DNA of 64,000 bases, taken from Rotaria socialis. Lineage: Eukaryota > Rotifera > Eurotatoria > Philodinida > Philodinidae. Below the pieces are notes generated by a model that saw only the letters and a list, made by a program, of their open reading frames with translations, was not told where the DNA came from and made no database searches. Position numbers and translations under genes: made by a program. The DNA lies in assembly GCA_905331475.1 (NCBI GenBank), contig CAJNYU010003963.1:40466-104465 (forward strand). Direction: 5' to 3'. Each line of letters starts with the position of its first letter. The first letter of the stretch is position 1. This document shows, piece by piece, positions 35,747-60,206 of this stretch.

Positions 35747-36466
35747 TACCCAGCAGAACAATTCCGATAGGGGATCCTATCGGATTCGTGTCGGAATCTT
35801 ATCGGATATTGTATGGATTTGATTAAATCGACGAAATCCTATCGGTATCCGGATCAGTGTTTTCTAGATTGGGAAAATTGGGCTTTGTACACTTTGATAC
35901 ACTTTGCTCATAAAAAACAGAGTGTACTGCACATTTTGTTTTAGATTTCCATTGGAAACACTGATCCGGGTGTGGAGCCCACAATCAGAACCCTAGTGTT
36001 GGAATCCAATAGATTCAAGTGTCGGACTTTAACAGAATCCAACATAAGCATTCGACCCATCCCAGGTCGAGCAATCATATTGTAAGATTTGATAAGATCT
36101 TGCATCTGATCTTATATGATCTTGTATGATCATTCGAAAATCATACAAAAATCGTAGTTCCTGAGATCTTAAATCAAGTCGCAGAATCAGATTCTTGAAA
36201 GATCTTTCAAAAATCTGATTGTGCTATTTGATCTAAGATCTCAAGGACTACGATTTTTTATCAGATTCTTGTAAGATTTCACCCATATTCCAAGATCTTG
36301 TGTCAGATTTTTCGACCCGGGGCTTATTCGTTGATGATTAAGAAAATGTTTTTTTTCCGTCGGTTCTGTTAGTAAGTTCGTGACAAGGAATCTGATCGGA
36401 TTTTGTCGGCTTGTCGGATCCCATGATATCCGATAGGATTCCCTGCCGGATTCATTCACCTGGGTA
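35747..36466. mobile_element. MITE with TA-flanked terminal inverted repeats
   Basis: Non-autonomous DNA element of about 720 bp. The left end TACCCAGCAGAACAATTCCG continues GATCCTATCGGAT. The reverse complement of the right end is TACCCAGGTGAATGAATCCG followed by GCAGGGAATCCTATCGGAT. Both ends are bounded by TA, fitting a TA target duplication as in Tc1/mariner-type elements. TATCGGAT-like words recur inside both arms. There is no transposase ORF. A second palindromic element appears nested inside at 36061-36322. Confidence 0.75.
36061..36322. mobile_element. Inner palindromic AGATCTT element, nested
   Basis: Outer arms CCAGGTCGAGCAATC and, reversed from the right, CCGGGTCGAAAAATC. Inner arms AAAAATCGTAGTTCCTGAGA (36148-36167) and, reversed, AAAAATCGTAGTCCTTGAGA (36236-36256). 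The centre is the perfect 16-nt palindrome TTGAAAGATCTTTCAA at about 36196-36211. It shares its AGATCTT-rich arms and inner arrangement with the 20.29-20.55 kb element. It sits off-centre in the larger element, as expected for a later insertion. Confidence 0.6.
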
Positions 36467-39109
36467 TGTAAAGAAGTAATGCTAAAAAAAGAAATAATCT
36501 TAAGCAACGCATCGAACCGAATAAATAATCATCTTGCTGCTGTTTTCTTTTTGATCATTTCTGATGTGGATAATAATAGAGTTGCCTTGATGTCACTAAG
36601 ATTCCAAGGTCTGCTATCATGTGACACTTTTGATTCTACAGTATGATATTGTCCTTCAAGGACCTATTCCTATATCATTGCTTTTTATGTTGCGAAATAT
36701 CCAATACATCTTCTACGATTTTCTATCTTAAATTGACAGATCCGTTCTAAAAATAGAGTTTCTATAATATGAATATCATCTTGGAAAAATGTCACGTAAC
36801 GATTGATGTGCATTGACATAAACCATTGATAAACATACTGAAAGAACTTGATAGTGTAACAGCTATCATTATTTAATACTCAACATACTAAAGGTTATGA
36901 TCTTTTATATGACGAATATTATAGAATGTTTTTATTGATTCAACGAAACAATATTATTAAATATTAAACATATGTGCAATATTAATTTGAAGCATTCTGC
37001 TTCTCGAATAAGTGCTGCACGTGACTCGACACATGACACACCCTATGGCACCCCAAATTTGCTCTATATGGCACGTGTAAATATTCGATGAATCGGAGAG
37101 TCAATAAATCTATCGCCCCTTTTTCAGCGCTGAAGTAAGTAATAATAATAATAATAATAATTTTGTTTTTGTATTGAATTCAAATTGATAAAACTTACTC
37201 TATCATCCAAGATGGAAATGTATTTAGGACTGACTGAACTAACAGCATGTTCTCAAAACAAAGAATTCATTTTTTTTATTAAGATTGTTTTTCAAAGGAA
37301 TTGTTTTCTCATTGATAATTTTGTTGAATAAATTGTCATTTTAATTTTTATGAAAATAGACATTTATGCTTATTACCGGCCGGTATTTTTTATTATGTTT
37401 TCGAATGAACAGCTTTTTCTTAAAAACATTATTTTAGAAAATAAACTCATCTCGACGCCCAATAGAAATCCGCAATCTTTTATAAATGATTAATGTCACA
37501 ATTCTCAAATATGATGAGCTTGTGATTCTTAAAATAAAGCTTTTCTTTTTTTTCTTCATCTTTTGTTCTAGTAAATATGCAGAAAGAAAAAGAAACAGGT
37601 CGCAAAATAAAAAGGTCAAAGTTCTTCAGGCATTTTTCATATCTGCTTTACTCGTTCTCCCTGTTTTTTGTTTCTCAAGAACATCGTTTCATAAAATCGA
37701 AAGAGGAGTGTCAGTTGCGTTTGATAAAAACGAAGGAAAAAAAGAAATAAGAACATTAAAAAATTTACACCCACCCGATACACTTATTATCAGATAATAA
37801 GAAAAACAGGATAAGTTCAACTCAGGTACAATCGGAATAAGTCATACGTCCGAACGATTCATTAGCTTCCGAAAACGAATAAAAGAAACAGATATGCGAA
37901 ATAGCCTAGATCAAACGAACGTAAAAATGCATATAATGCTTCGTTTTTTTTCCTGCGTCAATTAGCTGGCTTGCTCTCGTTATCTAGTTTTTACGGTTGT
38001 TATAAAGAAAGAAAAAGTTTTTTTTTTCTCTATCTGCCCGGATCATTGAAAATATGCCCGTCAGTTACAATATATAAATTAAATCTAATCGATATGGACT
38101 CTTATTCGTTTCATATCAACATACTGTTGCAATAAGAATATGGTGAGTGATCAACTATAAACATCGGTTTGAAAAACATTCTTCTTTAGTAGTGTACACT
38201 AGAGAACTCTAATTATATTTCATATACGTATCTTATTTGCCTTTTGAAAATGATTTTGCTGATTGGTGTTTTTTTTCTTCTTCATATTTCAAGTAATACT
38301 CATATATATATATATATATTTGCATACATCACAAAATGTATGTATGTTTTAGTCATTGCTACTTGGTTGAGACGACGTTATTTTTTCTCATTACTTTGGA
38401 TAGATAGGATAAATATTGATTTTCATCATCCAACAACAAATTCTACTTTTGATTAAGGTCATGCAGTTATGGAGTGTACTTGAGAAAGTCTTCTTCAGAG
38501 CAAGCATGCAACATAAACCAAAACAATGTGTGCAGGGTAGAAAGCTCGCTTTGCATCTCTCATGATCAGATCTTTTCTGTTTTGATCACGTACAGTGCAA
38601 AGATCGAAGGCTAAATATCAGTTTTGATCGACATGAACGGATAGCAAAAAGAAAACTTCGAAATATTTACGCATTAAAAGAAATGTCATTATCGATCTTT
38701 ATTCATTAAACTCTGGATCACTAATAGTGCTATGAAAAAAAGGAACAATTCTTTGGTTTAATACTGAAACAGACAAAAACAAAAATAATATGTAAGAAGG
38801 CTCGGTTTTCATATGGAAATTTTTCTCACACCCTCATCCCCTCCTCGTTTGAATCATTTCAATCTTATATATACTCAATCAAATGTTGTATTTTCGAGTC
38901 TATGCATTATTTAGTGAAAGAAAGCAGAGGTAAAAAATACGCAATAGTTAAAAGTCTTGCTAAATTTTGTCTTCTGCATTTCGAACAATACTTGGATCAC
39001 GCAGTAACCTCATGCTTTTTTTGCGCTTTGCACACCAAAAGCATTAGAAGAAAGAAACAGGACACGATAGAAAACCACATGTCGTCAGCGCGTGATCAGT
39101 ATGAGGCGT

Positions 39110-39147
<38 letters not shown>

Positions 39148-39852
39148 GGCGTTTCTCTTGTGCTGTTTTCTCTGTCCGCTTCTCTTCCGTTAGAGGATAA
39201 ATATTGAGTAAGAAGAGTCAAAATTGCAAATCTAACGTTAGTGTCTACTATCGTGCTCGTAAAACACATAGATAAACGAATCTCGAGAAAAATTTCAACA
39301 TTACAAACATAAAATATACACATAGCAACATAACGGTAAGCGAAAAATCATCGTGTATATTCCAGAATGTGTGTTGAACTGCATGCGTCATGTGAAGTAG
39401 AATTTTGCGAGAATAAAAAAATAAAATAAAAAACAGTAGAAGAAAAAAACATTTACCAACGAAATTCAGAGCCGTCACATTGAGGTTATTCTTTCTCGTT
39501 AGCATTTGTAGTTCGACCTTTATCTCGCAATGTTATTAAGAATAAAAATTAATCATAAACTTCTATCATTTAGTAAAATGCTTCATATATAGCATAATAA
39601 AGAAGCCCGTCCAGTCAGTGTGTGTATCCTTACTACTTAAAGCATATGTACCGTAATTTTTCTTCTGCTATTAATTGTTTTTTTCATTTCAGTCAACGAG
39701 TACTACTTGTATACTGTCTATGCGAGTATTGAAGAGAAAAGGACAAAAATGTTACAAAAAATATATACGAAGATCATTTCTCGAAATTTGAAAAAAATAA
39801 TTACCTTATTTTTTAATTTTTCAGTATATTAAACTTCTTAGATAAAAACAAA
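36467..39852. other. Longest gene-poor interval
   Basis: 3.4 kb without a recognisable coding exon. Frames at 37486-37797, 38244-38456 and 38902-39207 are low in complexity and match nothing known. Simple repeats: (AAT)n at about 37139-37160, (TA)n at about 38300-38320 and a 32-nt (CT)n at about 39113-39144. The last part holds the promoter of the ankyrin gene at 39853. Confidence 0.5.
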
Positions 39853-40677
39853 ATGTCAGGCGTCGACGCATATGATATATATTATCCAATATCATGGATC
39901 AATACCACAATATATAATATATTAAAATTATTTCGAAGTCAGCATAAAACAAAACGTTCATTACCGGAAGAAGCTGAATGTGGCACAGCCGACGGTATTC
40001 GATGTTGGCTTCGTGAAGGTATAGTTAAATAAAACTGTTTTATAATTTGTAAAAACAAAATAAAAAAAAAGAATTTTTCATTTAGGCGCAGATATTGATG
40101 CACTTGATGCTTACGGTTATACACCGTTGATGAACGCTGCTATGCTTGGTCGAGTCGATATTGTCAACACTTTGATTGAATGTGGAGCTGATATACAAAA
40201 AAGTGGTCAATTTGGTTATACAGCTTTACATGCTGCTGCCCAAAATGGGCATTTAGATGTTGTACAAGCGCTTGCTAAATATGGAGCTAGTGTTAGTTGT
40301 AAAAATAGTGATGGGGATATTCCGCTTATTCTTGGTATGTATTGAAGAAGAAGAAGAAAAAAATTTATATATATTTTTTTCTATATGATTCTCTATAGCT
40401 GTTCGTGGAACTCATGCAGAAATTATTGATTATTTACTTAAGTCTGGTTCGGATATCCATCAACATGGTTGGCTCGGAAAATCAGCAGTTCATACAGCTA
40501 GTAAGAATTTGATCAATGAGATTTATATTTTTATCAGTATAACTATTTATTTTAGTTGCTAATGGTGATCAAGCAACAGCTGATACATTGTTAAATCGAG
40601 AAATGATGCTTGGATGTTCACGCTCAGAATCACATCGTCAAGCACTTGAACATTTTCGACAGTCATCATCGACATGA
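39853..40677 (+). CDS. Ankyrin-repeat protein
   Basis: Exons 39853-40018, 40086-40334, 40399-40500 and 40556-40677, all in phase, give 212 aa. After about 45 non-repeat residues come five ankyrin repeats: EAECGTADGIRCWLREGADI, YGYTPLMNAAMLGRVDIVNT, FGYTALHAAAQNGHLDVVQA, GDIPLILAVRGTHAEIIDYL, and KSAVHTAIANGDQATADTLL. The TPLMNAA and TALHAAAQNGHLDVV units are textbook consensus. No catalytic or membrane domain. Unrelated in detail to the other ankyrin gene at 28.9 kb. Partner and role unknown. Confidence 0.88.
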
Positions 40678-41507
40678 GATCACAAAAATTAATAGAAACA
40701 TTTCATGTCTTGAGCCCAGTGTTTTTTTTTTAAAACTTTCTAGTGTCTTGCTTTTGTATGGAAAAAGAAGAAAAACAATGCTTCATCACCGGTGTCTTCG
40801 CGTTACGGTTGTTTTGTCGTGATTCTTATTTTCTGTAGTTTTCACTGTAGGTGTATATAGATAAGTGGCAACTTATTCTGTTTGTTACATTGTCTTTTTG
40901 TATGTTCGTTGTTTGTATATATATGTCTTTTTCTTGTATGTATGTTTATTGGTTCCTCATTGAACAAGGATCTAATCATATCGAACGAGTATACGTATGA
41001 ATTGATAGGTACAGAAAAAAAAATTTTTAGAGCATCTATAAAGGACGTCCGGTAAAGCTTCTTCCAAGATAAGATTTGATCTTAGCAAATTTTATCTAAG
41101 AGACTAGAATCAAACGATATGCACACATACAGTTGATTTTCTATTACACAACAAAATGTCCTCATAGTACAAATATTGACTCAGCATATTGTCCTCTTGC
41201 CGCCATGTACATTATTCTTTTACTTGAAAACAAGTGATATAGAATATTGTTTATGACCTTGATATAAATCTAATAATTTATTTCGAAAACAGAACAAAGA
41301 ATCGATCGAAAACAACACATTACATTTTGAAGAAGAAAAAAATATAATAGTGAGATATTGATGAAGTAAAAAATACATTTAATATATGAGTATGGATTCT
41401 TTGTGTTATTTTTTTTCATGTCGCAACTATTATTATTATTACTTGATTTTGATTTCTCTTTCTGTCTTCTTGGGAATAATATTAGTTATTGATAAATAAA
41501 TGAAATA
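40678..41507. other. Convergent intergenic region
   Basis: 3' flanks of the ankyrin gene (+) and NDFIP (-). TA/GT-rich; no gene seen. Confidence 0.5.
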
Positions 41508-43311
41508 TTAGTACCAAGTAAAAACATCAGCTGTTTGTCCTTGTTGATTAGCGCGATTTCTTACGGCTATATAGGATAATAAACCCCGAATGAAAAGAAA
41601 AAACCCAGCAAATAAAACTATAGCAAAGAGGAAATTTTGTGCCGGATCATAAACTGATGTGCGATGTGTTAATGGTGATGACATGTTATCATGGATAAAT
41701 GATGCATTAGTTAATTCATGATAACGCATTACAGTTATCCATTTGGCTACGCTCAATCCGAAGCCCGACATTGCACCGAAACGAGCAGCAATAGTTGGTA
41801 TAAGACAAACGACCGCAAGAAAGCCAAGCCAATTGAAAAAGAATGCAATTATACTATTTGAATTAAATAACATAAACAATTTGACACAGAAGAAGCCTTT
41901 AGTTTTAAAACTTACAAAGCAATGAGAAATGTACAATCAGTACCGATATCCATATTTGAACCAGATGCTAACCAAGTAGTTATTACCGGATGGTTATCAA
42001 GACGAGATGACTACGGAATTAAAAACAAAACTGTTTTTCAAATCAATATAATTACGTCTTATTTTTACCTGTTCATTTCGATGATGGCTATTGTTTATAC
42101 TCAAATCGATAATTTCCACTGGTGTTATATGAACATGATGTGGTATGTGTTCCAAATTACGTATTTTACTGGGATCAACAAGACAATAGGGCGGTGGAGC
42201 TTCGATAACTAGGCATGCGGCAGCAACCTGTGCACTTCCATCAGGATTATTTGATGATGCTGTTATTTCATATGCCGGCGGTGGTTCATCTAAGTATAAC
42301 AATAAACATCGAATGAATCAGATTAGTGGGAATATATCAATTGAATTTATTTGCTTTATGCAAATATTCTATATATTTAGGTTTTCTTTTGTGTCAATCG
42401 AGAAAACTAATTATAATATGAAACCGTTTCATAAATCGAATTGTAGCTGTCAAATTGGGCGATAATAAAGCAGGTAAATTTATTTCTTCCGATAAAGATT
42501 TTTTACAGTTTTTTATCGATCATAAAAAGTTCTACAACGATCGTATTTTTGTTTTTGTTTTGTGAATGACAAAAACATGCTAATAGTATATCGATAGAAA
42601 ATGAAATTTGAACTGAACTCAACAATCTTAATGGATATTTAATCAAGTCGGTGGTGATAGTATCCATAAGGGAAATAGAATTATCGTTGACGTCATTGAC
42701 TGTCTGTCAATATTGGTTGTTTATCTCAAGTACATCGGGCCTGTGATAAAACTTAGATAAATATTGTTTATTAACAACATTGAATTGAACCTTAATCTAA
42801 TAGAAATATTTAATTACTACTTTGTAATAAAAGAAATTTTACGCTTGAGAAAATCCGTTCTGAAGAAAAAACCTGTTAAAATTTATAATCCGATTTTATT
42901 ACTCGCGTCAATCCTATTGTTGATTAGTTGTAAGCAAAAATTTCATAAATCGATTCTTTCGACTGATTGAATTCAAAAGATATCAACTTTTCTTTTTGCA
43001 CTGAAGAACATATGCTATAGTTGATCTATTGACTTTTTATTACTTAATCTCTCAACCATACAATAGTTCATTTATTATCATCAGATATTATTCATATGCA
43101 CAGTCGCTAATAGTCTGAGATATCTCTCAGTGTGAAACACATGTTGGCGAATTTCCCTCCTATATCTTTCATATGAAAATATAATCATATTTAGTTTACC
43201 TAATGGTGCTGCTTGTAATCCTATTGGCGTTTCTATTTGTTGATTCATAGTCACAATCGTGTGTTCGACTGATGGTGTTGGATCGATCTCGGTACTATTA
43301 TTGTTCGCCAT
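41508..43311 (-). CDS. NDFIP: NEDD4 family-interacting protein (NDFIP1/2-like)
   Basis: Golgi/endosome membrane adaptor whose PY motifs recruit and activate NEDD4-family ubiquitin ligases. Exons 43311-43200, 42289-42069, 42010-41916 and 41853-41508 are phase-consistent and give 257 aa. Cytosolic PPxY motifs: LDEPPPAYEI and IEAPPPYCLV. The membrane part matches NDFIP closely: LIAFIIAFFFNWLGFLAVVC, then AARFGAMSGFGLSVAKWITV (human RYGAISGFGLSLIKWILIV), then a third segment AIVLFAGFFLFIRGLLSYIA, and the terminal aromatic FTWY. The first PPxY begins exactly at the exon 1/2 joint. Intron 1 is 910 nt, far longer than the usual 50-70. Tandem with TAOK, 371 bp downstream of its stop. Confidence 0.95.
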
Positions 43312-43682
43312 TATAAATAGACCGATACTCAAAACCCGAATAGGAAACAAAATAAATAAATAAATGATCTGAAAGTAAACAATTAATCGTTTTGTCGAGT
43401 CGATATTTAGAAAAATAGCATGAAGTACAGCAACAACAAAAGAAAATGACGTAAGAACAGCAAGGCATGAGACAAACACAATCTGATTGCAAGAAAGAAG
43501 AGAATAAGAAAAGGAAAAACAGCAATATATTAATTCTTTTCAGAGGTACCCTTTTGTACAGGAGAAAAAAACGGAAGAAAGCGAAAAGAAAAACGACCTG
43601 AATGTAAACTCGAACGAACGCGAGACAACATCAATAAGATTATGAAATCACTGTATTCACAAACAAATAATAGCCGAATCAT
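43312..43682. promoter_or_regulatory. NDFIP upstream region
   Basis: 371 bp between the TAOK stop and the NDFIP start on the minus strand, so it must contain TAOK 3' processing signals and the NDFIP promoter. Purine-rich; no distinct element recognised. Confidence 0.4.
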
Positions 43683-50771
<7,089 letters not shown>

Positions 50772-52845
50772 TTTATTTTACAAATAAAGGCAAAAATTTT
50801 TTATTGCATCTATAAATTAAAAATTATTTATAGGGGAGAAAAAAAGAAAAGAAAAGAAATGTCATTCACATGACTCAGCCACTTGTTTCAGGTGAATGGT
50901 CTGATCACTCGTAATTCTTCTTCTTCTTTCCTTCCATTGCCATTTCCATTTTCTCGTCTTGTTTTCAAGGAAAAAGTTTAAGCATACAACGACAAAGAGG
51001 ACACCACTAGACGGCAGAACATCGTCAACTTTTTCCAGGTATAATCGATAATTGTCTTCATTTTAGTAAGGTTGTTTCTGCATCATATACTTACGCTGAC
51101 ATCATTCCGCATGAATGAATCTAATATTGATCAATTATTCTTTTGTTTTTGCTAATACAGTCTTTTGTCAACACGGTTAGCATTGAGAATAGATTGCTGA
51201 CAAAAAATATGAATCGAAAGAACCTATTTGTTATTCTAATGATGTTAAGCCCTGGACGCCCGTCCAGATAGGGATTTGAATAGTTTATTTCTGCGCTTAT
51301 CTTTTGAAACCTATCAGAAATATCTCGAGAAAAATATTCGAATTTAATCGTTATTCGGAGTTGAGCTAGATGCTTTGCATTTTAGATTAGAAAAAAAATC
51401 TTTTCTATTTGAGTGGTGGTGGTGTGATGAATGAAGGTTACCTATATAGTATAATAAACGATACATTGTTGCTTGTAATTATACATAAACCGGTGTAGGT
51501 TAAAATAGGAGACCGTTTTTTAAGAGCTTTTGCAAGAAAATAAATTTATCATAAAAACAAAATAGATCAAATTTGAAAATAAGGGCATTCCAGTCTGATA
51601 TATTCTATCAACAAAAAAAGAAGTCAAGCCGATAGAATGATGACTTACAAACAATTTTCGGTTGCGTAACGTTGGTGTGTAATATGGTTAATTAGAATGG
51701 ACAGATACTGTCTCACTGGTGCCATTCGTACATGTCGATCATTTTTTGCATTAATTAGTTTAGTTATTTACTGCATGTAGGAAATGAGCTCACTGTGAAA
51801 TAGGCTGGTTTCATTTGAATAGCGGAAGTTAATTTCACAATCAGCTAGCTCGCTTGATAATGATTTATTGAGTGCATGAATGCAGTACAAATAAACTTGT
51901 TTGATAGGTCCACTAGAGTGCAAAAATAGAATTGTCGTTAGCTGTCTGGCACTTTGCTTGAATTTTTAAAACAGATTGCCGACTAGCCGATCTGTCTTCT
52001 TACATTATTATAATCTGGGTTATTCGATGCGCTGTCGACATTGCCCAGTGGATTTGAACAAATAATGCAATCACCACAATAGAACGCCGATGGACAGTAG
52101 CTTCAACGATTGTATAATAAATGCACATTTTCTCAAGTAACTTACATCTAGCATAATATGTGCTTAGACTATGCATAAAAGATTTGTTTTAACTAGACCT
52201 TAGAAATAAATATAATTTGTTAAAACGTAACAGAATTTGTGTCTGTTATAATGACTCTAAGTCAAAAATTACGCCTAAAGCCATTCCGATTGATAATCAA
52301 TTGATTGTGCATAATCGAAATATAAACTATACAAAAACAGTATCTATTGGAGAGATACTATCATGTCAAGACGAACTGAATACACTAATGTCCTAATAAC
52401 AAATAATTGTTTCTGTAACCTGATTCACAGCATCCATGTTGTATGTTAACAACAATTTCAACGTAGGCAAAGTATGAACTTCTCGTTGTTCTTTAATATG
52501 ATAGTTGAAAAAAATTGTCATTTTGTCTATCACGTTTTTAAAACCATCTGGATACAATATAAATAAAAACTAACGACTTGCACAAAAAAATCAAAAGCAT
52601 ATTTTATTTATCTTTTCTTTAAAAGTTAAAACAGCGAAACGAGAAAAAAGTTTTTTTTTTAACTTTCCGCTATTTTCATAGTCCATCAAGTACGGTTTTA
52701 ATTGCAGTATAAGAGTTTTTAAGAGGTATTTTTTTATACATGTTTGTTTTGATTACACAACAGAAAAAGCACCGGAAAAAGAAATACATATATATAGAGA
52801 GAACAAAATCTAATCACAATTTTTAAGATTCGAGTTCTTATGAAA
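50772..52845. other. Intergenic; TAOK promoter side and USP32 3' side
   Basis: 2.1 kb with no coding-like frame. The first few hundred bases should hold the TAOK promoter and any 5' UTR exon. A small perfect hairpin (tggacg...cgtcca) lies near 51253-51266. The remainder is AT-rich. Confidence 0.5.
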
Positions 52846-59371
<6,526 letters not shown>

Positions 59372-60206
59372 AGTTAGACTTTATTTTCATCTCATTTATT
59401 GAATAGAATATCTTTAAATGAAATTTAATTTTATATTCATTTTGTATTTGGAAAATATATTAATGATTCATTAAAATCATCATCAGTTATTATATTGGTT
59501 ATCGTCTCAAGCAAATAAAACCCGTTTTAATAATAGCGATATAAAATTAAAAGTAAAGCGCCATCTTTCTCATGAATTACTATGGCATAGTAGGCTTCCT
59601 GATGTGATAGTAGTTGCTGAAAGTCTTATTGGAATTAAAGAAGTAATAATCTCGCACGATGAATATTTAATCCTCTTATTTCGAGTTCGATTTATCATTA
59701 GCTAAACTATCATACATGTATAGAACTAGAAAATTTTCCAAGGAAGAATACTGTTTGAAGCATGAAAGCAAACATTTATGAAATGATGATGAAAAATAAT
59801 TGGAACATAGAGAAAAGAAGAAAAAAGAAACATTAAAATCAATTTTTCGATTGTATCATCCGATTATTATTAACAATGATGAAATATTCGGCATTACTTC
59901 TACTTGTTGTTTCTCATGTTTTTGTACCATTTCAGAGAGAGGAAAAGGATTTATCTTTTTTTTTAAAATCTTCACTATCTTCGATGTGCTAATTGTCTAG
60001 TATCAAATATAATTTTATTCGAGCACATGAACTGTGCATTTTATTCGTTACGCTTGATCAACGAATTTATATCGTGTCGCTTAAGAAGAATAATACACAT
60101 TTGTAATATTCAAACGAAACGAGAGTGAATAATTATATATGTATCTAAAGCAAATGTCTTCATATTCTAGATTTACTGCATTTTTAAAAAAATTATCAAT
60201 ACAAAA
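59372..60206. promoter_or_regulatory. Divergent promoter region, USP32 / ORP
   Basis: 835 bp head-to-head spacing between USP32 (-) and the ORP gene (+). AT-rich; a CTAG-free purine-rich stretch at about 59800-59835 is open in one frame but low in complexity and not a gene. Confidence 0.45.

Noticed and set aside
37486-37797. Plus-strand 103-codon ORF
   Set aside because: Low-complexity Phe/Lys-rich translation, with no splice partner or homology signal.
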